DNA from: Bradyrhizobium niftali
GTDB lineage: Bacteria; Pseudomonadota; Alphaproteobacteria; Rhizobiales; Xanthobacteraceae
Assembly (NCBI RefSeq): GCF_004571025.1
Contig: NZ_SPQT01000041.1
Coordinates: 1-56,060, forward strand
DNA: 56,060 bases
Reading direction: 5' to 3'
The stretch's first letter is position 1; each line of letters opens with the position of its first letter. The notes below the pieces were generated by a model. It ran no database searches, had not been told where the DNA came from, and saw only the letters and a list, made by a program, of their open reading frames with translations. Below, one piece after another: positions 26,596 through 37,798 of the stretch. Both the position numbers and the translations under genes were made by a program.

Positions 26596-28852
26596 GTTAG
26601 GACCAGAATTCCCGGCCTGAGATTACTTGCCGGCATTGCCCTTCGACTGCCGGCCGTCTTCGAAAGGGATATGATCCATGCGCCACGCATCCAAACGACG
26701 AAGCGCGCTGGGGCGGTGCTGCGGCGTGGAAAATGTAATGATCAATATAAAAGATACGACAGCCCTCGGAGTCGTCAGCGGCCGAACTCGTTGGCGCTAA
26801 GGCAGCAGGATCTTGCATTGATCGCCAACGTTGGCGTGCGTTTCACAGCTAGTATTGAGACCTTGAGAGCCCAGCCAGTTGGTACTTAGCCTGCTCAAAC
26901 TGCCCGGCGCATATCGCTTCGAGGCAACATGGCGCCAACTGCTCCATTTGCTTCATCATGCCCCGACGATGATAGCAGCAACGTTCGATCCCGATGCCCC
27001 CGCAGCTAGATGAGAACCTGAGAAAATGCCCTCTGCGTTCGCGGCGTTGGTTAAATCCGCCGGCGGTTGCAGGCTTTCCAGCACCGAGTTCATGAGCTGT
27101 GGATGTTGCGCCCGGTAGCTTTCCGGCTTCGTTGCACCAATCCAGCGATCCTGTTCGAGCAGAACGCGCGACCGGTTGTCCACCGTGCCCGTCGAATCGC
27201 CGGGGCACATCGCGCGGCTGAACGACGACGCGTCAGCGTTGTGACAACCATAAATTCATGCGGAAACGGCATCTTGATTGAGCTTAGCCAGCTACTCCCG
27301 GCTGACGAGCGCACGTGAAGGCGCCGTTTTGCCTCTGAGAGGCGAACCTTTGGATCGACTTCGTCCTCCGGCTCGATAACGGTCCTCAGGAGCTTTCGCT
27401 AGCGGCGTTCCTGCTAGCGGTTGACGCAAGCTAGTGGAGATTGCCGCTGGTCAGCTTTTTCTCCTTTAGAACCGAAACGGTGCTTGCAGTGTATGTTGCT
27501 CTCTGCCCCCTTCGACTCGCAGCTTATTCTTTGTCGGTCGCGCGCCGGAACTCGCGTGCCCCGTCGCCCCTGTCCCCGGAGCGGGGCCGCAACTCAAAAA
27601 ACAGCATGCGTTTCGCGTCCGCGTTGCTACAAGCTGGATTTGGTCTGCTGGATGACGGGCACTGCGCGTCGACTTTTTGTTCTCTGAATGTGTTGCGTCT
27701 CAATCGGCTTGATCGAAGGAGGTGAACATATTCGGCCGCTTGCGGTCGAGAGGTTCGTTAGCATTTGCGCAGCTGAATTGCCCGACGACGCTAGCTCGCC
27801 CGTGTTGCTCAGGTCGTCTGGACTGGTCCATTGTGCCGTGCCGATTGATGTGCCGCGAATGATGTACTTGTTGCGTCTCCGTCCCTTTCGAGTGAACTTT
27901 GCAGAGGCCGGACTCGGAGCGAAAGCAAGCAAAATGAAACGATGGCTGCGATGGTGCATATTCACCAACGGCGGCGGCTACGGTACAACCCCGATCGCAG
28001 GGTGCCTTTGTACGCGGCTCGTGTGCGCGAGTCAGCCGCGACCGGCACAGGCTGTAGCCTGCTCGTAACCCGTCTTGCTGGAGAGCGAGCCGCTCGCCCC
28101 GGCCGCTCATTGTTTTGCGGCGTGTTGCTATCGACGCACAAATCGGTGCGCAATGTATATAGCTCATATGCATTCTCCGCGAGGTGGCTGCGACAACTAC
28201 GGAGCCATTAACGACGCAAGCCCCTGCCATCGTTGTCAAACACTCCAGATGCAATTTCGTTCGTTCTCGCATATTGGAGAGCCGCCTGCATTGTTTGAGC
28301 CGCCGGCAGAGCATCAAGCCGACCACATCGGAGGTATCCTCCTTGCGGTACGAACAGGGACATGTCATGGAAGCGGATCGTATCACCGTGCAGGGCCGCA
28401 ACTCCTAGAGAGCCAAGGTTGCGGGCCGCCGCAGCTTGAGAGAAGCGTCTCTGCAGGTTTCTATCTCGTATTCGGATGCGCGCTGATGCGCCATGCGGAC
28501 CACGCCAGCAGCCCTATGATGCCCGTCTATATCGTACCGTCGGGGTGCCGGAGCGGGCGGCCGATGTTGGCGGAAGATCTGCTACATCCAGAGGATTGAC
28601 TGCTCCATAGACTCGTCAATGCGCTCGCGTCATTCAGGTGGTGCCGATCAGGACGGTGACCTCGCCACAGCGCTCGAGTGCTCCTAGCGCCGAGACCCAT
28701 TGCGGCTCGCCGGCTACGACGGCGACGCGCTGCTTGCACTTATCAACTCGATGAAGCCAAACGTCGCCTTAATTGGGCATCTCGTCGCCTGATCGGCCAC
28801 GACGTCCTCGAAGTCCTAGTTGGTGCAGCAATGCGACTACTTTGCTCGACTT
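26596..28852. other. Long gene-poor stretch with degraded sequence
   Basis: No intact gene is recognised in about 2.2 kb. Several 100-230-residue frames (for example 28075-28599 on + and 27700-28401 on -) overlap each other on both strands and show no domain. At about 28700-28793 one frame reads AGYDGDALLALI then SMKPNVAL, reminiscent of a response-regulator receiver fragment but too short to claim. The stretch looks like decayed island DNA. Confidence 0.4.
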
Positions 28853-28882
28853 GTCAGCTTCCGGAAAGCTGGACCCGCCATC
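28853..28882 (+). promoter_or_regulatory. tts box (type III secretion regulon promoter element)
   Basis: GTCAGCTTCCGGAAAGCT followed by a C-rich segment matches the rhizobial tts box, the site bound by the regulator TtsI after flavonoid induction. It points to the + strand gene starting 75 bases downstream, a normal spacing. Confidence 0.75.
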
Positions 28883-28956
28883 GTGGCGTAGTGAAGGCAT
28901 CTTGGGGCTGATCTGCGGCTGCATCGAACGCAAGCATCATCAAAGGGAGTTACGAG

Positions 28957-30851
28957 ATGGTTCGGATCCATGAGGCGCCCGACTCCGCAACGTTAGATTC
29001 CAGCAGTACATCAGGCTCGACTCAGCAAGATGAAACCTTAGGCCAAGCGGCCTTTGACCTGTACCTGCACGACATGCCGTTGGAGCAGGAGCAGGGGCAA
29101 CAAGGAGCTGCAGGCCCTTCCGATGCTGTTGTTTCGGCCGACATGGAGGACCGCCTCGATACGGTCAACCAGAAGCCCGAAATGAAGCTGGTTGTCATTT
29201 CGAACCGCGTTGCGCCGTTCGATCCCAATAAGCCCCAGACCGGCGGGCTTGCGGCGGGCTTCGAGCCGGTCGTGGAACGTTCCGGTGCGGTCTGGATGGG
29301 CTCCTCGGAGAACCCCGGAACGGGAGCGAGCAGCCGCTGCCGCTCGTGAAGACCGGTGCAGGCGATGTGGCGAGGCTCGACCTGCCGGAAGCGGACTATT
29401 CAGGCTATTATACAGGGTTTTCGAATTCGACGCTATGGCCAGCACTGCACTCTCTGCCCGACAAGATGTCGGCCTCCACAGCCGATTATGACAGCTCGGG
29501 CTCCGATTATGACAGCTATCGAAAGATCAACGAGTTTATGGCGCGTGCGGCGTTCGACTTCCGGGATAGGGACGCGTTCTGGGTGCATGATTATCATTTG
29601 CTTCCGCTCGGGGCCGATCTGCACAGCCTCGGCATCGAGCGGCCGACCGGCTTTTTCCTGCATACGCCATGGCCGGCACCCGACATGATAGCGCGCGTAC
29701 CCAACTATCGCGAACTGATGAAAGCGATGCTGGAGTACGATCTGCTCGGTTTTCAGACGAACCGGGATTTGAACAATTTCCTGGCCTGCCTGCGGACCTA
29801 TTTCGGGCTGGAGAGCAAGGATGGTGTCGTGACCACGCAGCGTGGCCAGACGCGACTTCAAAAATTCCCAATCGGTATCGATCCCAAGCAGTTCGCAGAG
29901 TATCTTGCGGTAGACCTTTCGCCCGCCGAGCAAGAAAAAGTCTCGTCACTATTGCAAAACTTCCAGAGCGCCAAGTTCGCGATTGGCGTAGACCGGCTCG
30001 ACTACACGAAAGGTATCGACAAGCGGGTCGAAGCATTCAACCACCTTTTAGCGGCCGAGCCGGGCAGCATCTCGCTGTTGCAGATCGCATCGCGCTCACG
30101 CGCCGACGTCGACCAGTATAGGAAGTACTAGGAGCACGTGGAGAATGCGATCAACCACGTCAATGCCGAGCATGGCACAGACGACTGGAGGCCAATCCAC
30201 TACACGAATGACTCGTTCAGCCAGGCTGCGCTGGCGCGCCTTTACCGCGCGGCGCATGTCGGTGTGGTCACGCCGCTGCGGGACGGGATGAATCTGGTAG
30301 CGAAAGAATATGTTGCTGCACAGGACCCGGAGAATCCTGGCGTTCCGGTCTTATCGAAGTTTGCAGGTGCGGCTGAAGATTTCAACGACGACGAGGCGGT
30401 GCTGGTGGATCCAAACCACCCCGAAGAGGTCGCAGACGCTATTAAGAAAGCGGCCAACATGCCGCTTGAGGAGCGTGTCAAGCGCTGGCGATCGATGATG
30501 GACAAGATTGAATCCTACACCATCCACGACTGGTCGGCGGACTACCTCCGGGAGCTGGACAAAAGCCGTGTCACGGTTCCGGCTGATCATATCCTCTTTC
30601 CCGGTTTCGGCTGGAGCAACGAGGCTCAAATGCCCCTGTACCAGAACTATAACAAGGCCGTCACCGCGTATAACGAGATCGACCCAGCGGATGCCGCTTT
30701 GAGGGAGGCCGCCTATGCGGACGTGGAGTCGGCCTTTGAGGCTTTAGCGGCGCCACTGAAGCATACACAGGACAGACTCTGGGATCTGCCGGCGGCGACA
30801 GCTTCGCGCGATGGTCGTCGCGGACAAGAGTTCGGTGCCCGCGAGGACTGA
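28957..30851 (+). pseudogene. otsA: Trehalose-6-phosphate synthase, tts-box-driven effector-like, disrupted
   Basis: This is a GT20 trehalose-6-phosphate synthase (UDP-glucose + glucose-6-phosphate to T6P) with two defects. It starts with a 75-residue Ser/Thr/Gln/Glu-rich extension, then MKLVVISNRVAPFD begins the catalytic domain. Catalytic motifs are present: WVHDYHLLPLG, GVDRLDYTKGI, HYTNDSF and TPLRDGMNLVAKEY. A tail of about 85 residues follows. A frameshift at about 29320-29345 separates the N-terminal frame from the rest. An amber TAG at 30129-30131 sits where relatives have a residue like Gln (YRKY-stop-EHVE), while the frame continues intact beyond it. The tts box and extra N-terminus suggest a type III effector, as known for the T6P synthase RipTPS of Ralstonia. 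Confidence 0.8.
29482..29517 (+). repeat. 21-base tandem duplication inside the T6P synthase
   Basis: CCGATTATGACAGCT occurs at 29482-29496 and again at 29503-29517, 21 bases apart, giving a repeated DYDS at protein level. It keeps the reading frame and looks like a recent slippage duplication. Confidence 0.7.
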
Positions 30852-31996
30852 CCGGGCGAAATGCATAGCCGCGGATGACAGGCTTCTGTAGCTGGACAGA
30901 GGAGCAATCCAGGTCTTTGGCGCTGACGCGGTTCTTGCGGGCGGCGCAGGCCCGCATGAAATCAACACATCATGCGAGTAGTCATGACCAGAATAAGGCG
31001 ATACAGTCAACTCATGCTCCATCCGTAAACGAACGCTGATGCGAAGGGTGGCGGCGACAGCCGGCGGGCTGCTGCCCGTTGATCGCTACCGCCCGGGAAA
31101 ACGGCACTTGCTCTGGGGCCGCAACAGCAACGGTTACGGAACAGTTCCCAGTGAGGGTTGCACCAGCCTTGACCGGCCCGGATGATCCGGCAGCAGCAGG
31201 CATTCTCGATCGAAATCTCGACCTTGATCTCGTTTGTGTAATAGGGCGTCGTCCATGAGACCACGGCTCGTGCGTCGCAACCCGGTGGGTCAGGATCGTT
31301 TAAGCTGGACTGTAGCTCCTCAATTGCTGCTGATGTACAGCTTCATTTCGCCATTTTGTTGCGCAGAAGAAACCTGATGCTTGTACCGGTTGTTGATTGT
31401 TGGCTCAATCTCAAGGCGTGTTGCAACGTGGGCCGTGGCATTTTTACCCTCCCTCTGGCGAGCGCAATCCTCTCGGCAATCAGTTAACGAACCGAGCTAT
31501 CGGCGCGACTTCGTGTGTTTCGCAAGGGAAAAAGCTCCTTCAACTCGGCAATGCTTCCAGCTAAAGGGTCGGAGATCGCCATGCATGCCACCCTTACGAT
31601 GATGTCGATCTGGCTGCTGATCAATGCGCCGGTCTTTGCCCCGATGATGCCCGTCGACAAGTCCGCCCGGTGAGCCGACCAGGAGGACCTCAGATGCGGA
31701 GGTAAGCAGCATCGCTGCATCCCTGTCTTGCCACTGAAGATCCAAAATGCTGGTGCTGTCTTACAGGCCGTCCGCCGACACGCTGTAATGTCCGCTTGGC
31801 AACCAATGGCGGCAACCGAACATGGTCGTGCAGCCCCGAACGGCTGAAACTTGCGACTCTTTAGCCGGCACGCAGCTTGCAGTGAACGGGGCGCGACATA
31901 GCGCAAGCCGCGCTGTGTCACGCGCTTGCGTGCTTTCCGCCGCTTCTGATTGACTCGGGGCGAGCCTGGCCGCTGGACGTCAGCCGGAGCAAATCC
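30852..31996. other. Gene-poor gap
   Basis: No recognisable gene. Short frames on both strands, including a Cys-rich one on the - strand (31007-31264), show no family features. Probably decayed sequence. Confidence 0.4.
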
Positions 31997-34116
31997 ATGA
32001 AGACATCACTCCTCTTCGCCACGCTGATGTCGATTGCCTGCTTGATCTCCACGACGCTTTCACAGGAGCGAACCGATGCCGCACTGACTGATGATCCTTC
32101 CCGTTGGCTCGAGGAGATCGAAGGGCCAGCCGCAGTGGCTTGGGTTCGCGCCGAGAACGAGAAGACGCTCGGGGTGCTTCAGTCGGATCCTCGCTATCGG
32201 CACTTCTACGAACAGGCGCTCTCCATCCTGCAGAAGGATCGGATCGCAGATATTCAATTGGGAGAGCGCGGTTTGGAGCATTTCTGGCAAGACGAGAACC
32301 ACGTGCGCGGCGTCTGGCGGCGCGCCACGCGTGAGAGCGATCGTGGCCAGGACCCAAAGTGGGAAGCCATCCTCGACGTGGACGCCTTGGCCGTCGCCGA
32401 GAATAGAAATTGGGTCTTTCGAGGTGCCAGCTGCCTTCCGCCTGAAGAGCGCCTCTGCCTAATTAGTCTTTCCGATGGCGGCAAGGAGGCCGTGTCCATG
32501 CGGGAGTTCGATCGCACCGCGAAGACCTTCGTTGCGGACGGCTTTAATCTCCCGGAGGGCAAGCAGGACGTCAGCTGGGTCGATCGTGACACACTCCTTG
32601 TTGCACGGGACTGGGGCGAGGGGACTTTGACGCAAGCCGGCTACCCCTTTGTGGTGAAGGAGCTCAAACGCGCTCAGTCGCTCAGTGAGGCTCGCGAGAT
32701 CTATCGTGGCGAGCCCACCGACAGTGAGGCGCAGTCCCTCGTGCTTCGTGACAGCGAGCGTCATATTCATGCGGCCGGCGCGGTCCGCGAAATCAGCTCT
32801 TTCGATTCCGAATATGTGGTCTTCCGCCCCGATGGGCCCGTCAAGCTCAATCTGCCGAAGAAGGCCGAGATCGTCGCGCTCGCGTGCGGCCGCCTGCTTG
32901 TGAAACTTGACGAGGACTGGACGCCGTCCGAGGACAACCGCTTCACGGCGGGCTCGGTGATCTCGTATGACCTCGACGAATGGAAGCAGGATCCGCTGCG
33001 CGCCAAAGCCTCGCTTGTCTTTCAACCTGGACCCCGCCAGGCCGTGAGCGAGTTAACCGCCACAAAGAAATTCTTGATCCTGACGATCCTTGAGAACGTT
33101 CAGAGCAAAGCGTTCGTTTATAAGTACGCTCAGGGAGCTTGGTCCGCGACGCCCATACCGCTGCCGGAACATACAGGTGTCAGCCTGTCAGTTACCTACG
33201 ATGAAGCGGACCGGGTCAAGTTTACCGTCTCGAGCTATCTCGGACCAACGTCGGTCTGGTATTTTGATGCGGAAAGCAAAAGACTTGAGGAATTGAAGAA
33301 GACACCGTCTGCCTTCGATGCGTCCAAGCACGTCGTGGAGCAGCTCGAAGCCACTTCGCGTGATGGCACGTCAATTCCGTATTTTTTGGTGCGGCCCAAG
33401 AACGCAAGGTTTGACGGCGCAATTCCGACACTTCTCCATGGCTATGGCGGTTTCCAGATTCCGCTTCTGCCCTCTGATCTGGGGCCGGGGGGCGGCTCTG
33501 GCTCGAACAGGGCAATGCCTATGTCGTTGCGAACCTGCGCGGGGGCGGCGAGTTTGGCCCACAATGGCATCAAGCCGCCCAGAGGGCAACGAAGCAGACG
33601 ACATGGGATGATTTCATTGCCGTTGCCGAGGACCTGATCCGCCGCAAGATCACGAGTCCACGCCGACTTGGAGTAATTGGCGGCAGCCAGGGTGGCCTTC
33701 TGGTTGGCGCCGCAATCACCCAACGTCCCGAGCTCTTCAACGCGGCGATCATCGAGGTGCCGCTGCTTGACATGCTTCGATACACCAAGCTGGGCGCGGG
33801 CGCCTACTGGATCGGCGAGTACGGTGACCCCGCCATTGCCGAGCAGCGTGCGTGGATCGAAAGCTACTCGCCTTACCAGAAGCTGGTGGCGGGCAAAACC
33901 TATCCCGTTCCCTTAATTCTTACCTCCACTAAGGACGACCACGTGCATCCAGCGCATGGCCGCAAGGCTGCCGCGAAGCTCGCCGCGCTGGGCCAGCCTT
34001 ACCTGTATTACGAGAACATCGACGGCGGACACAGCGCCGCGGCCAATGTCACGGAACACGCGCGTCAACTGGCGCTTGAATACACCTATGCATGGAGGCG
34101 GCTTTGTTCTGAGTAA
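31997..34116 (+). pseudogene. S9 prolyl oligopeptidase-like protein, frameshifted
   Basis: Reads as a secreted S9A prolyl oligopeptidase of about 705 residues in two frames. The N-terminus MKTSLLFATLMSIACLISTTLS is a signal peptide. Next come DDPSRWLEEIEGPAAVAWV and a beta-propeller. The frame breaks near 33484 in a run of six G; adding one G gives RLWLEQGNAYVVANLRGGGEF and restores the family sequence. The catalytic part lies in the second frame: GGSQGG (Ser), STKDDHVHP (Asp) and DGGHSAA (His), ending at 34116. Everything else is intact, so this is either a very recent frameshift in a homopolymer, slippage-prone phase variation, or a sequencing error. It would cleave proline-containing oligopeptides in the periplasm. 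Confidence 0.85.
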
Positions 34117-34856
34117 ACTTCCGTCAACGGGCTGATCGAAGCAGATCCAATCGAGATGGATATCTCAACGCCTTCACGTTGCTCCGGTGAATTCATCGAA
34201 CGCAGGCGAGAGGCTGATGAGCCGCCGGCGGCGCGACGAAGTTCGTCAGATGCGCAAGTTACCGGTTTAAACAGGCTCCGCCGTTGTCGAGCGGGTTTAC
34301 CGATTCCCCAGATACAACAGGGGGGCGGATACTTGCCAAATGCGCTTCCTTGGGGATTGTCTCGGCGGACCCTGTTCGTTCGACAGGGCGCGACGTACGG
34401 GCCACCTCCGAAGACGAACAGCCAAAGCGCAGCCGTGCGAGCGTCTTCGTGCTTGAGAAAACATGTCAGGCATCTTCATGCAGGCATGCTCGGATTGACA
34501 TTCCTGCTCCAGGCTGCGCAAGGAGTTCGCGGCCGGCCTGTCGTTCAAGGCCGATGAAAACCATCCGCCGGCTCTGGATGAGCGCGGCATGTTCGAGGCT
34601 CCGCAGCTGTTCTGTAAGCCGGCGGTGCGCGACGAGTGAAGCGAATATCAGAACGTCATCTGGGCTGAAGCCTTGCGGCGAAACTGTCGTCGACGTCAGG
34701 ATTTTTGTCCCTTGCACGATGCGGCCGCAGCTAGACCACGCGATACAGAAAACAAGCACGTGATCAGCGCAGCGATTCTGGGCATCTCTTGCCGACCGTC
34801 TTGATGACGGGGAGACTCTTCGCTAGATCACAATGGTTCACTATGGAGATGCCGCC
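34117..34856. other. Gap before the cold-shock gene
   Basis: Only overlapping frames without domains on both strands. The right end is the leader of the cold-shock gene. Confidence 0.4.
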
Positions 34857-35063
34857 GTGGCAATGGGTATTGTGAAGTGGTTCAACCCGACCAAAGGTTA
34901 TGGATTCATCAGGCCTGAGGACGGAAGTCCCGATGTCTTCGTGCACATCAGTGCCGTCGAAAAGGCCGGTTACACCACCCTCGAAGAGGGGGCCCGCGTA
35001 AGTTATGAGCTCAAGGCCGGGCGTTCGGGGAAGACCTCAGCAGAGGATCTCCGGGTTGGCTGA
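34857..35063 (+). CDS. cspA: Cold-shock domain protein (CspA family)
   Basis: A 68-residue single-domain OB-fold protein that binds single-stranded RNA and DNA. RNP1 is KGYGFIRPE and RNP2 is VFVHISAV. The GTG at 34857 is preferred because it gives MAMGIVKWFNPTKGYGF, the normal rhizobial start, with GGAGA upstream; the ATGs at 34833 and 34863 are alternatives. Rhizobial genomes carry several copies, and nothing links this one to its neighbours. Confidence 0.92.
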   Translation: MAMGIVKWFNPTKGYGFIRPEDGSPDVFVHISAVEKAGYTTLEEGARVSYELKAGRSGKTSAEDLRVG

Positions 35064-36414
35064 TCTGACCCGCCTCCGGACACTGCTCTACAAAGCGTGT
35101 TCTCGCAACTGTCCAGCGATGCCTGTCACGGCGCGCCGGGCGTTCGGCCTTTCGACCGTGGGGGCTGTCGCGTAAACCGCTTGAGAGCTTCGATCTTCTG
35201 GGACCATCGACCAATCGCTGCAGCCAGAGTCACAGCTCTACCAGCGAGGTCGCAGTGCCGCTGTGGCAACGTATTTCGGCCAGCTAGCCACGTCGAGCCC
35301 TACGCTCGTGAACAGCCGGGAAGTGCACGTCGCGCACGCCTCGGCTCATGAAGCGGTTGGCGGAACACGGGACGGATCCTGGCGGCCTTTTTGGCGATGC
35401 TCTTGGCCGGGAAATACGCAAGAGGGGCGCCAATTCCTGTCTGCGCTCGAATGCAGACCAAGACGGCACCGCTACTCCGGCAACCTTTTGCGAGAAGCTG
35501 ACGGGCTTCGCCCCTGGCTGCAAAAAGAACGGCGCATTGCTGCATGTGGTCTTGCCCGTCGGAGCTACTATTGTCCTCAAACAGTTCAGACCACTGGCCG
35601 ACAGCGTTGCGGACATTCGGCAGCGTACCGGGGGAAGTGCTGATGGACAATCCACGCGCGCTCGTAGTGCCCGATGACGCGGTGAGCGGGTCAGTTCAGT
35701 TTAAGACGAGCTCATCGCATTCGCGAAGCACTGGGCTTCCGTCTTGCATCTGCGCGCAGTAGCGGGGCGCACGAAGGGGAAGAGGGAGAATGGCGTCGAG
35801 TAGATGAAGAAGAACGCGATCGTGGCGCGCCGCTGTAGAACTCAAGATGCTTTGAGGTCGCATGATGGTGACAGCCTCTCGCTGGACAGAGCGTGTAGAT
35901 GCGGACCCTCAGGAGACCAGCCTTCGTGTCTATGATCATCGCTTCGAGCTCGAAGGCTTCGCCTATGATTAGCGCACAGAGATCTTCGCTGAATTCCTCG
36001 CGCAAGCCATATTCCGGCCCAATCTCGGCGCAACGTACCCTTACCTCTGCAACGCGATCGGCTGGCATCAAGGCGATTCCGCGTTCGTTCTGTTCGCGGG
36101 CAACTCAGCGCAGACGGAGAGCCTTTGGGTAAGGATCTCACCAGTTCGTTGTCCAGCTTGTTGATGAGGTCCCGAAATGGAGGTCCATGCTTATCCGGCC
36201 GAACACAACAGGTTGTTCGAACCCGTCGAGACCGCGGTGCTGCTACCCCAAATGCCGGAGGTGTGCGCATCGATCGCGGCTGGCGCCGTGCATGCGAAAT
36301 CGTCAACGACGGGGCGGTCCAGCCAGGGACACCACTGATTCGGAAAGTTCATGCTGAACACTCGGTCAACCAAAGCTTGGAGGTGTCGGAAAGCGAAGGT
36401 CGTCAAAATCTTTT
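35064..36414. other. Gene-poor gap
   Basis: About 1.35 kb without a recognised gene. The - strand frame at 35712-36071 has a protein-like beginning (RVAEVRVRCAEIGPEYGL) but then turns Arg/Ser-rich, as if frameshifted; I cannot name it. The rest looks decayed. Confidence 0.35.
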
Positions 36415-36771
36415 TCAAACATTAATGGAGACATGTCCGGCGCAAAGATCCGATGCGGCGGCATCGCTTTGATCTGCTTCCCGATCACATCGAGGCGCGT
36501 CGGAAGGATTGAGCGCGCCGACCGTGTGCATCAACTCCTGGATCGCGACAGTCGAATGATTGACTTGTCGCTGCGTGATCAGGTCGTCCAGGATCGGAGG
36601 CGAACGATCTTGCATTTGATCAATATAGACGCAGGTATCGAGCAGTAGCCCCTGTCCGGCGGTCAGGCCTACGCTGACGAACGGAAGTTCATCGTCGCTG
36701 CGCCGTGCCAGCGTGTTTTCCGGATTGAACCGCGCCCACCGTTGCGCCGCATCAAAGTCGAATTCCGCCAC
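36415..36771 (-). pseudogene. PIN-domain (VapC-like) toxin, frameshifted
   Basis: The N-terminal two thirds resemble a PIN-domain ribonuclease toxin: LLLDTCVYIDQM with the first catalytic Asp, then QELMHTVG with an acidic residue. Near 36500-36515 the sequence leaves the family pattern, while another frame continues protein-like (DVIGKQIKAMPPHRIFAPD). This indicates a frameshift that removes the C-terminal catalytic acids. The gene lies one base after the antitoxin gene. The antitoxin may now be an orphan. Confidence 0.6.
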
Positions 36772-36772
36772 G

Positions 36773-37141
36773 TTAGAAACCGAGCTTTAACGCTGGGTCG
36801 ACCTTGCCCCGAGACTTCTTGAACGCTTCTGCGAAATTGTCCTCGAGTGCGACCGTCGCCAACGCAAACTCGATCAACTCCGTATCCGCCTCGATGCCCG
36901 TCTGGTGCTTGGCCTGTCGGACCAAGGCAGAACTCACCCGGCCACCGATGCGGCTGCCTTTTTCGCTCAAACGGCCAGATCGTTCCGCCGCCAGCATGAC
37001 CGCTTCAACCTTGCTCCCGACAAGCCCGCTGGTCGCTAGTTCACGCTTAAAGGTTTTTATCAGTACCGAGCCACCCTTGGATGCAGCTCTTCTCCGTTTG
37101 GCCCGGCGGGGCGTGGGCTTGCTAGCCGATCTTTTTGCCAT
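36773..37141 (-). CDS. Antitoxin of a PIN-type toxin-antitoxin pair
   Basis: A 122-residue basic protein encoded directly before the PIN-domain gene. The N-terminal 25 residues are rich in Lys, Arg and Ala. The middle reads RSGRLSEKGSRIGGRVSSALVRQAK, a segment that could bind DNA, and the C-terminal part (ELIEFALATVALEDNFAEAFKKSRG) should be the toxin-neutralising helix. I cannot name the family with certainty; gene order, size and spacing support the antitoxin role. A pair of short inverted repeats lies just upstream of its start and suits autorepression. Confidence 0.6.
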   Translation of the reverse strand: MAKRSASKPTPRRAKRRRAASKGGSVLIKTFKRELATSGLVGSKVEAVMLAAERSGRLSEKGSRIGGRVSSALVRQAKHQTGIEADTELIEFALATVALEDNFAEAFKKSRGKVDPALKLGF

Positions 37142-37154
37142 AGAACTTTACCCG

Positions 37155-37187
37155 TTTGTCGAACAAAAACGGAATTTGTCTAACATA
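37155..37187. promoter_or_regulatory. Candidate operator of the PIN-type pair
   Basis: TTTGTCGAACAAA (37155-37167) has perfect 5-base arms. A second copy, TTTGTCTAACATA (37175-37187), matches at 11 of 13 positions exactly 20 bases away. Both lie just upstream of the antitoxin start, on the expected promoter side. Binding by the antitoxin is inferred. Confidence 0.45.
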
Positions 37188-37614
37188 GTCCGTCTGCTGC
37201 TTCGACTTCAGGCGTCTGATTGCTATGCCGGCCTCAAGGCCCAAGTGGACTATCAGTGGAAGGAGTTGTTGGCCGCAAGCGCTGTCGATGCTGCTCGTCG
37301 TCAGTGCAGAGTTGAACTCGCGCGGACAAGGAGGAAGGCTCCGCGATCTGGTTCAGCTGGCAATCAGGGGCACGCCCGATCACCTAGCGCCTCATGTTTT
37401 GACACGGTTTCGCCGCAGCGAGATCGTCCCCTATATCGCCCATCCGCTGCCGGTTCGCGAGCCGCACAGGATCGCCGGAATCGTTCTGAGGCCGCAGCGC
37501 CGCTCGACGCCGTGCGGACGCTAAGGACCTGCTTCGCTCGACGGGGAGTGGGGCGATTTTCCTGCCGGTCGTCGTCGATCTCCTCTTTAATAAAACCCAA
37601 TTAACATTGGGTGC
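37188..37614. other. Gap between the PIN-type pair and hipBA
   Basis: One + strand frame (37225-37524) covers most of it but resembles nothing I know. No other feature. Confidence 0.35.
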
Positions 37615-37784
37615 AGGTTTCCTGATCGGGAACTTTCTGGATCGCCAGCTCGCTTTTTGAGTAAATGTTCCCGATCGGTAACTTTTTCAGCGCTTCTATT
37701 GAAAGACATCCTGAAAGTTCCCGCTCGGTAACTTTCACTCGACATTTGCTGTTTCACCTCCTAAAGTTCCCGCTCGGTAACTTT
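37615..37784 (+). promoter_or_regulatory. Four-site operator of hipBA
   Basis: Three 22-base imperfect palindromes with core GTTCCCG-TCGGTAAC lie at 37664-37685, 37714-37735 and 37763-37784; the last two are identical. A weaker fourth site at 37615-37636 keeps the half GATCGGGAACTTT. Start-to-start spacing is 49, 50 and 49 bases. The last site ends 14 bases before the hipB ATG. HipB proteins bind several such palindromes and repress their own operon together with HipA, so this is very likely the hipBA operator. Confidence 0.8.
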
Positions 37785-37798
37785 AGGACGAGAGAGCT

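Noticed and set aside
27452..27475. GTCAGCTTTTTCTCC as a possible tts box
   Set aside because: It lacks the CGAAAGCT core.
28678..28800. Receiver-domain-like fragment (AGYDGDALLALI)
   Set aside because: Too short, no phospho-acceptor Asp context, and stops on both sides.
31007..31264. - strand ORF with WTTP and a Glu-rich start resembling PqqA-type precursor peptides
   Set aside because: Spacing of the Glu residues does not fit and the Tyr needed for crosslinking is absent; no radical-SAM gene nearby.
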